A DNA stretch of 64,000 nt from Luteimonas sp. J29. Its GTDB lineage: Bacteria; Pseudomonadota; Gammaproteobacteria; Xanthomonadales; Xanthomonadaceae. A program made the translations under genes and the position numbers. The notes below the pieces were generated by a model. That model was not told the DNA's origin and did no database searches. It saw only the letters and a list, made by a program, of their open reading frames with translations. The stretch is from NCBI RefSeq assembly GCF_000472505.1, contig NZ_AWZR01000004.1:281583-345582 (forward strand), written 5' to 3'. Shown one piece after another: positions 10,171 through 20,975 of this stretch (positions are counted from its first letter, which is position 1; every line of letters starts with the position of its first letter).

Positions 10171-10190
10171 TATACTGCCCCCCACTATAT
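10171..10190. promoter_or_regulatory. FrmR operator / frm promoter
   Basis: TATACTGCCCCCCACTATAT: a C6 tract flanked by inverted AT-rich arms (ATA.T / A.TAT), 15 bases before the frmR start. Known FrmR/RcnR-type operators have this form, a G/C tract inside TA-rich inverted arms. It overlaps a plausible -10 (TATATT at 10186-10191), so FrmR binding should block transcription of frmR-frmA-frmB until formaldehyde is present. Confidence 0.75.
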
Positions 10191-10205
10191 TGACGAGTGC
10201 CAGCG

Positions 10206-10481
10206 ATGCCGCATTCGCCCGCCGAGAAGCGCAAGGTCCTGGCCCGCATCCGTCGCATCCGCGGCCAGTGCGAAGGCCTGGAGCGCGCGCTGGAGTCGGG
10301 CGCCGACTGCGGTCCGGTGCTGCAGCAGATCGCCGCCATCCGCGGCGCGGTGAACGGGCTGATGAGCGAGGTGCTCGAGTCGCACCTGCGCGAGCAGTTC
10401 GGGCACGCCGCGGCCAGCGACGCCGAGCGCGCCGCCCGCGTGGCGGAGATGACCGGGCTGATCCGCTCGTACCTCAAGTGA
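10206..10481 (+). CDS. frmR: Formaldehyde-responsive repressor FrmR (CsoR/RcnR family)
   Basis: 91 residues, the all-helical CsoR/RcnR/FrmR fold. Segments KRKVLARIRRIRGQ, QQIAAIRGAVNGL and VLESHL match FrmR closely. The conserved reactive Cys sits in the context ESGADCG (about residue 35); in FrmR this Cys crosslinks with the N-terminal amine through formaldehyde. An extra Cys (in RGQCEG, about residue 22) is present. The start ATG 10206 is preferred over a GTG three codons earlier because family members begin MP.. at this point. It is first in the frm operon, 57 bp before frmA. Confidence 0.93.
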   Translation: MPHSPAEKRKVLARIRRIRGQCEGLERALESGADCGPVLQQIAAIRGAVNGLMSEVLESHLREQFGHAAASDAERAARVAEMTGLIRSYLK

Positions 10482-11648
<1,167 letters not shown>

Positions 11649-11657
11649 GGTCGCGAC

Positions 11658-12491
11658 ATGGAACGGCTCGAACACCGCGCCTGCTTCGGCGGCTGGCAGG
11701 ACGTGTACCGCCACCGCTCGGACGTGCTGGGCTGCGACATGACGGTGGGCGTGTACCTGCCGCCGCAGGCCGCGGGCGGCACCCGCCTGCCGGTGCTGTA
11801 CTGGCTCTCCGGCCTGACCTGTACCGAGCAGAACTTCATCACCAAGGCCGGCGCGCAGCGCTACGCCGCCGAGCACGGGATCATCCTGGTGGCGCCCGAC
11901 ACCAGCCCGCGCGGCGACGACGTCCCCGACGCCGAGGGCTACGACCTGGGCAAGGGCGCCGGCTTCTACGTCAACGCCACGCAGGACCCGTGGGCGCGGC
12001 ACTACCGCATGGACGACTACGTGGTGCGCGAACTGCCGGCCTGGGTCGAGGCGCACTTCCCCGCCAGCGACGCGCGCGCGATCAGCGGCCACTCGATGGG
12101 CGGGCACGGCGCGCTGGCGCTGGCGCTGCGCAATCCGGGCCGCTACCGCAGCGTGTCGGCGTTCGCGCCGATCGTCGCGCCCTCGCGGGTGCCGTGGGGC
12201 GAGAAGGCCTTTGGCGCCTACCTCGGTCCGGACCGCGAGGCGTGGAAGCGGTACGACGCCACCGAGCTGGTGGCGACGGCCACGGAGCGGCTGCCGCTGC
12301 TGGTCGACCAGGGGGGCGACGACGAGTTCCTCGACGGCCAGTTGCGCCCGCATCTGCTGCAGGCGGCCTGCGAGGCCGCCGGGCATCCGCTGGAGCTGCG
12401 CATCCACCCCGGTTACGACCACAGCTACTACTTCATCGCCAGCTTCATCGGCCGCCACATCGCCCACCACGCGGCCGCGCTGTCGGCCTGA
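11658..12491 (+). CDS. frmB: S-formylglutathione hydrolase
   Basis: 277 residues, alpha/beta hydrolase of the esterase D family. It hydrolyses S-formylglutathione to formate and GSH, completing formaldehyde detoxification. Visible motifs are [10 protein letters not shown] (oxyanion region, 51-60), nucleophile elbow GHSMGG with Ser146, an Asp in the QGGDDEF region and the catalytic His in [10 protein letters not shown]. It begins nine bases after the frmA stop, so it is co-transcribed with it. Confidence 0.96.
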   Translation: MERLEHRACFGGWQDVYRHRSDVLGCDMTVGVYLPPQAAGGTRLPVLYWLSGLTCTEQNFITKAGAQRYAAEHGIILVAPDTSPRGDDVPDAEGYDLGKGAGFYVNATQDPWARHYRMDDYVVRELPAWVEAHFPASDARAISGHSMGGHGALALALRNPGRYRSVSAFAPIVAPSRVPWGEKAFGAYLGPDREAWKRYDATELVATATERLPLLVDQGGDDEFLDGQLRPHLLQAACEAAGHPLELRIHPGYDHSYYFIASFIGRHIAHHAAALSA

Positions 12492-12588
12492 GGCGCGGCC
12501 CGTCCGCGTCCCGGCCCGGGTGCGGACGGCCTCAACCCGGGCCCGCCCGCGCCGTTAAAGCCCCCATGAGGGCTCGGGGGGAGACGCC

Positions 12589-14394
12589 ATGGCGATATCG
12601 CAGGAGCAGGCCGCGACCGGCCTGAGCCCGCTGCCGGACGCGCCGGTGGCGCTGATCCGGCTGGACGCGGAGGGCAGGGTGCTGGCGGTCAACCGGGCCG
12701 CGGTCGACCTGCTCGACCTCGGCGGCGCGCTCGCCGACCCCGGCGCGCTGGACAGCCGCTGCATCTGGGGCCTGTCCGCGGCCGACCTGCAGGGCGAGGA
12801 AGGCGTGTGGGTGGCCTCCGGCGCCGACCCCGCACGCCGGGTCTGCTACCAGCACGACCGCGACTGCGGCGGCTGGCTGCTGTCGCTGCCCGACGCCGAA
12901 ACCGCCGCGCTCTGGCGCGAACGCGCCGCCCCGGTCGCCCCGCCCGCGTCCCTGCCCGCGCCCGCGCAGGCCGACGACGCCCAGCGGCTGCTGTCGCTGG
13001 TCGGCGATCGCCTGGCGGCCTGCGAACTCGACCTCGCGCTGGACCCCGAACTCGCCGCGCAGCCGCAGGCGCGGCGCCTGGCCGCAGGCTTCGGCAACCT
13101 CGCCGAGGCGATCCGCCAGGCCGTGGCGCTGTCGGTGCAGGTCGCGTCCGAGGTCCCGCACGTGGTGGCCGAGAACGACGAGATGGTGCGCCAGTCGCAG
13201 GCCCAGGTGGACGCCCTGGCCACGGTCGAGGAGGCCACCCGCGAACTGCTGGCCGGCCTCGACGGCATCGGCCACGACCTGCGCGCGGTCAACGAGGTCG
13301 CGGCCAGCGCCGACGACAGCGTGCGCGAAGGCACCGCCGCCGCGCGCGCCCTCGCCGCGGCGATGGCCGCGGTGCAGGAAAGCTCGGCGCGTGCCAACGA
13401 GGTCATCGAGGTGATCGACATGGTCGCCTTCCAGACCAATATCCTGTCGATCAACGCCAGCATCGAGGCCGCGCACGCCGGTCCCGCCGGGCGCGGCTTC
13501 GCCGTGGTCGCGAGCGAGATCCGGCGCCTGGCCGAGCGCGCCGCCGACGCCGCGCGCGACGTGCGCCGGATCATCGAGGAGAACGGCGTGGCGCTGGGCG
13601 AGGGCGCCGAGTCCGCGCGCCGCACCGAGGAGGTGCTCGGCGGCATCGGCAGCCTGCTCGGCCGCGCCAGCGCCGCGGTCGAAGCCGTGGCCCGCGGCGT
13701 CGAGCAGCAGGGCGAGGCCATCATCGGCATCGACCGCGCGGTGACCCGGGTGGCCGAGCTCGGCCGCAGCAACCTCGAGCACGCCGCGCGCGTGGCCGAG
13801 CGCAGCGAAGCGCTGGGCGCCGGCGCCGGCGAGCTGCGCGACTGCGTCGGCCTGTTCCGCCTGCCCGCCGATCCGCTGCGCGAGGCGCGCCACGCCCGCG
13901 TGTACGAACTGGCCAGCGAGACCGCGGGCAAGGTCGGGGCCGCGTTCGAACACGCGCTGGCGCAGGGCTGGATCGATGAGGACGCGCTGTTCTCGCGCGA
14001 CTACACCCGGATCGAGGGCATCGAGCCGCCGCGCTACGAGACCGGCTTCGACGCCCTGTGCGACGAGCTGCTGCCGCCGCTGCAGGAGCCGGTGGCGACC
14101 GCGCACCCGTGGATCGTGTTCGCGATCTGCGCCAATCCCGACGGCTACGTGCCGACCCACAACGACCGCTTCCGCCAGCCGCTTACCGGCGACCCGAAGC
14201 GCGACCTGGTCGGCAACCGCACCAAGCGCATCTTCGACGACCGCGTCGGCCGCAGCGTGGGCGCGCACACCGACCGCTACCGCCTGCAGGTGTACCGCCG
14301 CGACACCGGGCAGATCATGTTCGACCTGTCGGTGCCAATCCACGTCGACGGCCGCCACTGGGGCGGGTTCCGCGTCGGCTATACCCTCGACTGA
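12589..14394 (+). CDS. Soluble methyl-accepting chemotaxis protein with C-terminal sensor domain
   Basis: 601 residues with no transmembrane segment. Order of parts: a PAS-like domain (about 15-105), a helical linker, then the MCP signalling coiled coil (about 180-420). Its CheA/CheW-binding tip reads AFQTNILSINASIEAAHAG (about 280-298), a standard MCP core. A C-terminal globular domain follows (about 440-601) with HNDR, NRTKRIFDDRVG and GRHWGGFRVGY. The latter domain occurs at the C-terminus of some MCPs with an unknown ligand. No HAMP domain is seen. It starts at ATG 12589 behind GGGGGGAGA. No other chemotaxis gene is nearby, so it would feed a remote Che system. See findings for the unusual order. 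Confidence 0.88.
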   Translation: MAISQEQAATGLSPLPDAPVALIRLDAEGRVLAVNRAAVDLLDLGGALADPGALDSRCIWGLSAADLQGEEGVWVASGADPARRVCYQHDRDCGGWLLSLPDAETAALWRERAAPVAPPASLPAPAQADDAQRLLSLVGDRLAACELDLALDPELAAQPQARRLAAGFGNLAEAIRQAVALSVQVASEVPHVVAENDEMVRQSQAQVDALATVEEATRELLAGLDGIGHDLRAVNEVAASADDSVREGTAAARALAAAMAAVQESSARANEVIEVIDMVAFQTNILSINASIEAAHAGPAGRGFAVVASEIRRLAERAADAARDVRRIIEENGVALGEGAESARRTEEVLGGIGSLLGRASAAVEAVARGVEQQGEAIIGIDRAVTRVAELGRSNLEHAARVAERSEALGAGAGELRDCVGLFRLPADPLREARHARVYELASETAGKVGAAFEHALAQGWIDEDALFSRDYTRIEGIEPPRYETGFDALCDELLPPLQEPVATAHPWIVFAICANPDGYVPTHNDRFRQPLTGDPKRDLVGNRTKRIFDDRVGRSVGAHTDRYRLQVYRRDTGQIMFDLSVPIHVDGRHWGGFRVGYTLD

Positions 14395-14480
14395 ACGGCC
14401 GGTGGCCACGCCCCGCCCGGGCGTGGCGGCCGCATGTACCATCGGGCCGGCGCAGTCCATCGCGCGGACAGGGGGATTCG

Positions 14481-15071
14481 ATGACAGGCAAGACCGACGG
14501 GCGCGCCTGCGCCTGGCTCCTCGCCCTGCTGGCGCTGGCCGCGGCCGGCGCGCCTGCGTACGGCGAGGCACCCGACGGGGCCGGCGCCGGGGCGCCGCAA
14601 CGCAGCATCGCCAGCGCGCAGGAGTTCCTGCGCCAGGTGCTGCCCGGCAACCGCTACGTCTCCACGTTCATGGCCGGGCTGCTCGAGAAGGCGCGGCGCG
14701 AAGGCCTGCGCGGCAGCTTCGAACCGCTGCCGGCGATCGTCGACGCCAACCCGGTGGCCGAGTGCCGCTCGATGCTGCTGGCCGACATCGAGGGCACCGA
14801 TTTCGTGGTGCGCGACCGCGCCACCGGCGACGGCGCGGTCAGCAACCTCGCCGACCTGGTCAACGATGGCCTGGTCGGCAGCCCGGACGGGTTCGACTTC
14901 GGCAGCATCCGCGCGCTGCACCGCGCCGGCCCGCGCGTGCACCTGCGCTTCGCCGGCGAGCAGCTCGATGCCGTGGTGCACATGGAGGGCGAGGAGATCG
15001 CCGGACGCGTGTACGAGGCCTTCGACTACCTGCGGCGTCGCTGCGACGCGGCGGCCGCGACCGGGTTCTGA
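14481..15071 (+). CDS. Secreted protein of unknown function
   Basis: 196 residues from ATG 14481, preceded by GGGGG. The signal peptide (1 to about 28, ending AYG-EA) is clear. The mature part has two cysteines (in AECRS and RRCDA) and no motif I recognise. Its 3' end overlaps the convergent PP-loop gene by 46 bases, so at least one of the two C-termini may be shorter in reality. Confidence 0.7.
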   Translation: MTGKTDGRACAWLLALLALAAAGAPAYGEAPDGAGAGAPQRSIASAQEFLRQVLPGNRYVSTFMAGLLEKARREGLRGSFEPLPAIVDANPVAECRSMLLADIEGTDFVVRDRATGDGAVSNLADLVNDGLVGSPDGFDFGSIRALHRAGPRVHLRFAGEQLDAVVHMEGEEIAGRVYEAFDYLRRRCDAAAATGF

Positions 15072-15814
15072 GCCGCCCCGCCCGGCGGGGCGAGCGTGAA
15101 GTCGGCGATCGCGAAGCGCCCGTCGCGCAGCCGCCGCCCCGCCGGCGCCAGCGCCAGCGGGGCGTCGAACATCGGCCCGGCGTGGACGCAGGTGTGGAAC
15201 TCGCCGTTCTCGCCGCAGGGGTCCACGCCGGCGGGGAGGGCGTCGAGCAGGTCCGCGTCGAACTCGCGGCCGGCGAAGTCGCCGTCGAGCTGGTCGGTGT
15301 CGACGCAGCTCAGCCGCGCGCGCAGGCCGCCGCGCAGCATCTCGCGCGCGAGCAGGGCGGTGTCGAGCCCGAACAGCGGCGTCTCCACCGTCCAGCCGAT
15401 GCGCGCCATCTGGGCGACGCGCCACTCGCGGATGTCGGCCAGGAACAGGTCGCCGAACGCCACCGTGCGCAGTTCGGGCCAGCGCGTGGCCGCCGCCCGC
15501 AGCGCGTCGGCCATGGCCCCGACGTAGGCGTCGTTGCCGCTGCCGGCGCGCAGCGGCACCTCCAGCAGCGGCAGTCCGGCGGCGCGCGCCTGGGCGCGCA
15601 GCACCTCGCGCGCCACCTCCTGCAGGGTGGTGCGTCCGTCCTCGCGCCCCACCGTGCTCAGCAGGCCCACGACCTCGACCTCGCCCCGCTGCCGCAGCGC
15701 GTGCAGGGTCCAGGCCGCGTCCTTGCCGCCGCTCCAGGCCAGCAGCAGCGGTGTCCGTCCGGCGCTCACGCCGCCCGGCCCCGCGCCGGCCGCCGGGGTT
15801 TTGCATTCGTCCAA
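15026..15814 (-). CDS. PP-loop ATP pyrophosphatase, Dph6-like (adenine nucleotide alpha hydrolase)
   Basis: 262 residues. The PP-loop SGGKDA is at 28-33, followed by the Dph6-type core with GDLFLADIREWR and GENGEFHT. In eukaryotes and archaea this family completes diphthamide on EF2 by amidation. Bacteria lack diphthamide, so the bacterial substrate is unknown. A GTG 15 codons downstream of the ATG used here would remove the low-complexity N-terminus and is a possible start. The C-terminal tail ends in an Ala/Arg stretch inside the overlap with the convergent secreted-protein gene and may not be conserved. Confidence 0.85.
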   Translation of the reverse strand: MDECKTPAAGAGPGGVSAGRTPLLLAWSGGKDAAWTLHALRQRGEVEVVGLLSTVGREDGRTTLQEVAREVLRAQARAAGLPLLEVPLRAGSGNDAYVGAMADALRAAATRWPELRTVAFGDLFLADIREWRVAQMARIGWTVETPLFGLDTALLAREMLRGGLRARLSCVDTDQLDGDFAGREFDADLLDALPAGVDPCGENGEFHTCVHAGPMFDAPLALAPAGRRLRDGRFAIADFTLAPPGGAAQNPVAAAASQRRRR

Positions 15815-15873
15815 TCCAGGCGCGGCATCGGCATGCGAGGGTGCTCGTCCATCCGCCCCTTATCCGCGAAGCG

Positions 15874-17317
15874 ATGACCGCGATCAAGCCCGTGCTGGCC
15901 CTGCTGCTGCTGGTGCTGGGCCTGGCCGCGCCCGCCGCGGCGGCCGACCTGCCGCGGGTGCTGGTGCTCACCGGCAACGGGCCGACCCGCGAGCACGGCC
16001 AGCAGTACCCGCCCTGGGTGCACGAGTTCCAGAACGACGTGGTGGCCGAGGTGCTGGCCGACAGCGTGCAGGTCGACGTCAGCGACGACCTGTCCGTGCT
16101 CGACGACGCGACGCTCGCGCGTTACGACGTGCTGGTGTCCAACTCGCTGTTCCTCACCCCGGACGAGGCGCAGCTCCAGGCCCTGCGCCGCTTTGTCACC
16201 GGCGGCAAGGCGCTCATGACCCTGCACTGCGGCCTGCTGAGCTTCCTCAACGCGCCGTTCTACGAGGAGATGATGGGCGGGCTGTTCATCGGCGGCCCCG
16301 GCCACGGTGCCGGAGACCTTCGAGGTCGTACCGGGGAACCGCGAGTTCTGGTACTACGGCTACGCCTTCCGCCCCGACGCGCCGCATCCGGTCGCGACCG
16401 TGGTCGAGCCGTTCACGACCACCGACGAGCTCTACCACTTCCAGCCCAACGACCGGGCGATCGAGGTGATCGCGCGCGCCGAGAACCATCCGGTGATGTG
16501 GGAGCGCCCGTGGGGCGCGGGCCGGGTGATGAGCCTGACCCTGGGCCACGACCGCCGCGCCAAGGACAACCCTGGCTACCGCGCGCTGCTGCGCGCGGGC
16601 ATCCGCTGGCTGGCGGGCTATCCGCTGGTGCGGCCGCTGCCGGGCGCGCGCCTGGACGGCAGCGAACCGGTCGTCGTGGACTTCCTGGACCTGGCGGACC
16701 ACGCCCGCGTCCGCGGCGGCGCGCCGCTGACCTACGCGCTGGACGGCAACGACAACCCGGGCCTGGTCGAGGCCTCGGTCGCCGCCGACGGGACCGTGGC
16801 GCTGCGCCTGGGCGGGGGGTCGGGCAGCGCCCGCCTGCGATTCAGGATCACGGCGCCCGGCGGCCTCGCCACCACGGCCGAGGCGGTGGTGGACATCGAC
16901 CGCGAACGCGGCGGCAACCTCGCCGGCTACCGCGGGGTGCGCGCCAGCGTGTCGTCGGCGGAGCCGCGTCGCGACGTGATGGATCCCGCGCACCTGGTCG
17001 ACGGCGACCTGCGCACGCGCTGGAGCAGCGCCTGGGTCGACGAGGCCTGGGCCATGGTCGACCTCGGCCGGACCGACCGCATCTCGCGCGTGGTCCTGCA
17101 CTGGGACGAGGCCTACTCGTCGGTGTACGAGCTGCAGGTGTCCGAGGACCCGGCCGCCGGCTGGCGCACCGTGCTGCGCGAGGACGCCGGCGACGGCGGC
17201 CGCGACGAACTCCGCTTCGCGCCCGTCCAGGCGCGCTGGCTGCGGGTGCTGGGGCTGCGCCGGGCCGATCCGCGCTGGGGCCATTCCCTCCACGAGATCG
17301 AGGTCTACAATCGCTGA
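15874..17317 (+). pseudogene. Secreted ThuA-like protein with C-terminal F5/8 type C domain, frameshifted
   Basis: The frame from ATG 15874 gives a signal peptide and the first half of a ThuA-type domain, as far as GGLFIGGP at about 16298. The second half (FEVV..NREFWYYGY.., DELYHFQ, AENHPVMW, MSLTLGHD) continues in the +1 frame to the stop at 17317. That part is followed by a linker and a discoidin/F5/8 type C domain (about the last 115 residues, with LVDGDLRTRWSS). Removing one base from the CCCCGG run at about 16294-16299 restores GGP-ATVPETFEVV. So either the gene carries a one-base insertion or the sequence contains an error there. ThuA domains resemble class I glutamine-amidotransferase folds; discoidin domains bind carbohydrates. 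Confidence 0.8.
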
Positions 17318-17342
17318 AGCCTTCCGTGACCGGCGGTGCACG

Positions 17343-18224
17343 GTGCTTCCCCACGACGACCCGGCCACCCGCCTGGAGTACCGCGAGCTGTTGCCCGGCC
17401 CGCGGCTGCGGCCGTACGTGGCCTGCTACTGGATGCTGCGCTCGCCGGAGGCGATGCGGCTGCGCGACCGCACCTTCCCCGACGGCTGCCAGGAACTGAT
17501 CTTCAACATCGGCGCCCGGGTGCTGCGCTGCGACGACGGTCGCCACTGGTCGCGCAACCCGCCGGCCGAGCTGGTCGGGCAGATGACCCGGCCCTACGAC
17601 GTGCTCGCCGAGAGCGAGCAGCTGTACTTCGGCGTCAAGTTCCATCCGCACGGCTTCGCCGTGTTCACCCGCGAACCGGTGGACAGCCTGCGCGACCAGT
17701 CGATCGACCTGCGCCTGCTGTTCGGTCCCGGCTTCGACGCGGTCCACGAGCGCGTGGCGACGGCGCGCGATTTCGGGGTGTTCGTCGCCGCGATGGAAGC
17801 CTGGCTGGGCGGCCTGCTGTGCGAACGGCGTGCCCAGGCCCGGGCGTTCCGCGCCGTGGAGCACGTGGTGCGCGCGTTGTTCGCCCACCCCGACGGCAGT
17901 GCGCTCGACCGGGCCATCGCCGAGGCCGGGGTGGGCCTTCGCCGGCTGCAGGGCGCGTTCCGCGAGACCACCGGTCTCAGCCCGCGCCAGCTGCGCGGGA
18001 TGGTGCGGTTCCAGTCGTGCTTCGGCGGGCTGCAGGCGGGCGTGCCGTACGCGCAGCTGGCGCTGGCCTGCGGCTACTACGACCAGGCCCACTTCAACCG
18101 CGAGTTCCGCCACTACGCCGGCATGTCGCCCTCGCAGTGGAAGCGCAGCGGCGCGCCGCTCAACCGCTGGTTCCTCGATCCGTCCAGCCGCGCCTGGCTG
18201 TGCGGCGCGGGCGCGCCGGCCTGA
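17343..18224 (+). CDS. AraC-family transcriptional regulator
   Basis: 293 residues from a GTG at 17343. The N-terminal sensor half begins with RPYVACYW and PDGCQELIFNIG, a pattern shared by AraC proteins with a DUF6597-type effector domain. The C-terminal third (about 195-275) is the double helix-turn-helix, ending in the recognisable YDQAHFNREFRHYAGMSPSQW. It starts 25 bases after the ThuA-like gene and may be co-transcribed with it. The ligand and regulon are unknown. Confidence 0.88.
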   Translation: MLPHDDPATRLEYRELLPGPRLRPYVACYWMLRSPEAMRLRDRTFPDGCQELIFNIGARVLRCDDGRHWSRNPPAELVGQMTRPYDVLAESEQLYFGVKFHPHGFAVFTREPVDSLRDQSIDLRLLFGPGFDAVHERVATARDFGVFVAAMEAWLGGLLCERRAQARAFRAVEHVVRALFAHPDGSALDRAIAEAGVGLRRLQGAFRETTGLSPRQLRGMVRFQSCFGGLQAGVPYAQLALACGYYDQAHFNREFRHYAGMSPSQWKRSGAPLNRWFLDPSSRAWLCGAGAPA

Positions 18225-18233
18225 GCGCCGTCT

Positions 18234-18566
18234 TCAGCGCACGTCGCGCAGTTCCCACGCGCTGCCGGCCAGCAGGCGCATGCGGTGCTTGAACACGGAA
18301 CCGGGGATCGAGGTGTTCGCCACCAGCTCGATGTGCAGGTCGGACTGCGCGCCCTCGACCGTCGCCGACGGATCGGTGGCGCCGAGCGCCGGATCGACCG
18401 CGTCCGGGTCTTCCTGCGCGGCGCGCCAGCGCTGGAACAGCGCGTCGCCGCGCAGTGCCTCCTGCAGTTCGCCCGCCAGGCCGTCCGCGCCCTGGGAGCG
18501 GAACGCGAACTCGCCGGCGGCGCGGGCACGTTCCGGGTCGGGCAGGCGGATCAGGTAACGGGGCAT
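18234..18566 (-). CDS. Conserved-looking hypothetical protein
   Basis: 110 residues beginning MPRYLIRLPDPERA, rich in charged residues, with no signal peptide or membrane segment. The composition is protein-like (balanced hydrophobics, short helices), unlike the Arg/Ala-rich antisense frames around it. It is convergent with the AraC gene (9 bp between stops) and lies 66 bp after the degV-like stop on the same strand, so the two may share a transcript. The family is not recognised. Confidence 0.6.
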   Translation of the reverse strand: MPRYLIRLPDPERARAAGEFAFRSQGADGLAGELQEALRGDALFQRWRAAQEDPDAVDPALGATDPSATVEGAQSDLHIELVANTSIPGSVFKHRMRLLAGSAWELRDVR

Positions 18567-18632
18567 GGTCGTGCTCGGGAGCGGGGATGGGCCACCAGCC
18601 TGGCAGCCGGGTCGTGGACGTGCCGTCGAGCC

Positions 18633-19574
18633 TCAGCCGAACGCGTGGTCGGGCGCGGCGAAGCCGACGCACACCGCGCCGCTGCCGACATTGACCATGC
18701 CGGTCAGGCTCATGATGCTCTCGAAGACCTCGACGCCGCGGTCGGCGCAGGCGCTGCGCAGCGCCTCGTAGCCCGGCATCGCGCGCATCTCGGACAGGTC
18801 GCCGCCGTAGCACAGGCACACGGTCGGGGTGAGCAGCCCGGCCTCGACGCGGCGCGCGGCGAACTCGAACATCGCCCGCACCGCCGGGTCGAAGCCGCGG
18901 ATCTTGGCCACCGGCCCGGTTTCGCCGCGGTTGCAGGCCAGCACCGGCTTGATGTCGAGGGCGGTGCCGAGCGCGGCGCTGAACAGGCCCACGCTGCGGT
19001 CGCCCTTGTGGCGGGCGCGGTTGCGGATGTAGTAGAGGTCGCGCGGCACCAGGTAGCCCCAGGTCTGCACCGCCAGTTCCTCGAGCCGCTGCCGGATCCG
19101 GCCCGGCTCGTCGCCGGCCGCGCGCAGCCGGATCGCCTCGACCGGCAGCACGCCCTGGGCCGAGAACAGGTTGCGGGTATCGACCACGCGCAGCGCGAAC
19201 GGGGTGTTGTGGCCCGCGGCCGCGCGGATCGGGCGGTACTCGTTGAGGATCGCGTAGCTGGCCTGGGTGGCGTGGTCGAAGATCGGGCTGCGGGTGCTGG
19301 TGACCGTGATGCAGAACACGTGGTCGTAGTCGACCACGAGCTTCTTCAGGAACAGGTCGCGGATCTGCTCGACGCTGAACGGGATGGTCTCGGCGCTGGC
19401 CCCGCGCTCGGCGATGTGCGAGCGCAGGTAGGCCAGGGTCTCGGCCTCGTCGCGGTAGTCGACGCGCAGCTCGTCGCCGATCCGGACCGAGATCGGCAGG
19501 ATCTCCACCTGGTGTTCGCGGAGGTAATCGACCGGCAGGTCGCAGGTCGAGTCGACGACGATTCCGATGCGCAT
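18633..19574 (-). CDS. DegV family fatty-acid-binding protein
   Basis: 313 residues. It starts MRIGIVVDSTCDLP, the classic DegV N-terminus, and the EILPISVRIG segment follows. The family binds fatty acids; in Firmicutes it acts as FakB with a FakA kinase. In this group it usually stands alone, with unclear role. ATG 19574 is chosen because the family begins at MRIGIV; an earlier in-frame start would add an unlikely Gly/Pro extension. Confidence 0.9.
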   Translation of the reverse strand: MRIGIVVDSTCDLPVDYLREHQVEILPISVRIGDELRVDYRDEAETLAYLRSHIAERGASAETIPFSVEQIRDLFLKKLVVDYDHVFCITVTSTRSPIFDHATQASYAILNEYRPIRAAAGHNTPFALRVVDTRNLFSAQGVLPVEAIRLRAAGDEPGRIRQRLEELAVQTWGYLVPRDLYYIRNRARHKGDRSVGLFSAALGTALDIKPVLACNRGETGPVAKIRGFDPAVRAMFEFAARRVEAGLLTPTVCLCYGGDLSEMRAMPGYEALRSACADRGVEVFESIMSLTGMVNVGSGAVCVGFAAPDHAFG

Positions 19575-19671
19575 GGCGCCACTCCTTCGCGGGCCGGCCA
19601 CCGGGGCCGGCCCCTGCATGCGGCCGCGCCGGCGGCCGGCCCGCGCCCGCGCGGGACGCGGGCGGCGGCGC

Positions 19672-20975
19672 TCAGTCTACGCGCGCCGGGTAGGCGCGGG
19701 GCAGGGCGCCCGATTCAGGTTGCGGCGCGGGGCGCAGGTAGCGGTCGCGCAGGTCGGTCTGGCGCGAACGCATCGGGATCGCGCGTCCGCCCAGCCACAC
19801 CTGGCGCGCGGTGTGGGCCACGTCGAGCGGATCGCCGCTCCACAGCACCAGGTCGGCCGACTGTCCCACGGCAATGGTGCCGATCCGGTCGGACACGCCG
19901 AACGCCTGCGCCGGCACCCGGGTCAGGCCCGCGAGCGCCGCGTCCCAGGGCAGGCCGTTGGCCACCGCGTTGCCGGCCAGCTGGCGCACCTTGCGCGCAT
20001 TGTGCGCCGCGTCGTCGGACTGGCTGAAGCCGACTTCGACGCCGGCCGCGTGCAGGCGCGCCGCGTTCTCGAGCGTGGCGCCGAGGCGGTCGAAGTCGCC
20101 CGGCAGGTTGGCGAGGGTGTCGACGAACACCGGCACGCCCGCGCGCGCCAGCTCGGGCGCCAGCTTCCAGGCCTCGGCGCCGCCGGCGATCGCGATCTTC
20201 AGCTTGTGCTTCTGCGCCCAGCGCAGCAGCTGGCGGATGTCCGCGGCGCGGTCCACCGCCACCACCACCCGGCCGCCGCCGTCGAGGTAGCGGGCGAGCG
20301 TGGCGCGGCCGGCGGGGGTGAGCAGGGCGAAGTGCGAATCGGCCGGGATGCGGCCGCGGACCTCGTCCACCAGCTGGTCGAGCAGCATCCACTGGCCGGC
20401 GCGCGACGAGCCGCTGAGGCCCGAGGCGCGCGCGCCCAGCGACACGAACAGCACCTTCGGCCCGATCGGGTCCGGGCTGCCGTCCAGGCGCACCGTCGCG
20501 CCCTGGCCGCCGATGATCGAACCGCCCGCGGTGGTGCCGGCGTTGAGCAGGGTGAAGCCGATGCCTTCCACGCGCGCCACCGGCAGCAGGATCGATTCGG
20601 GGTTGTAGGCGAGGGTGACGTCGAACTCGGGGCGGACGGTGATGTCCTTGGCGTTCTGGCCGAGCGCGAGCGCGCCGTCGCGGGTCGAGGCCTCGCCCGA
20701 GACCTCCTCGATGCCGATCGTGGTGATGCCGCCGAAGAAGGCCGGCGTCAGCGGCTGGCCCTGCGCGTCGACCACCTGCGCCGACCCGGCCGACAGGCCG
20801 GTGCCGATCGCGGCGATGCGGCCGCCCTGCACCAGCACGTCGGTGTCCTGCAGGGTGCCGCGCGCGGTGGCGGTGTGCACGGTGGCGTTGCGGATCAGCA
20901 CGTCCTGGGCGGCGGCCGACAGCGGCAGCAGCGCGGCGAGCAGCAGCGCGGCGCGGCGCAATGCGGGGCGGCGGC

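Noticed and set aside
15874..17317. Programmed ribosomal frameshifting in the ThuA gene
   Set aside because: The CCCCGG run is not a known slippery heptamer and no strong downstream structure was identified; mutation or sequence error is simpler.
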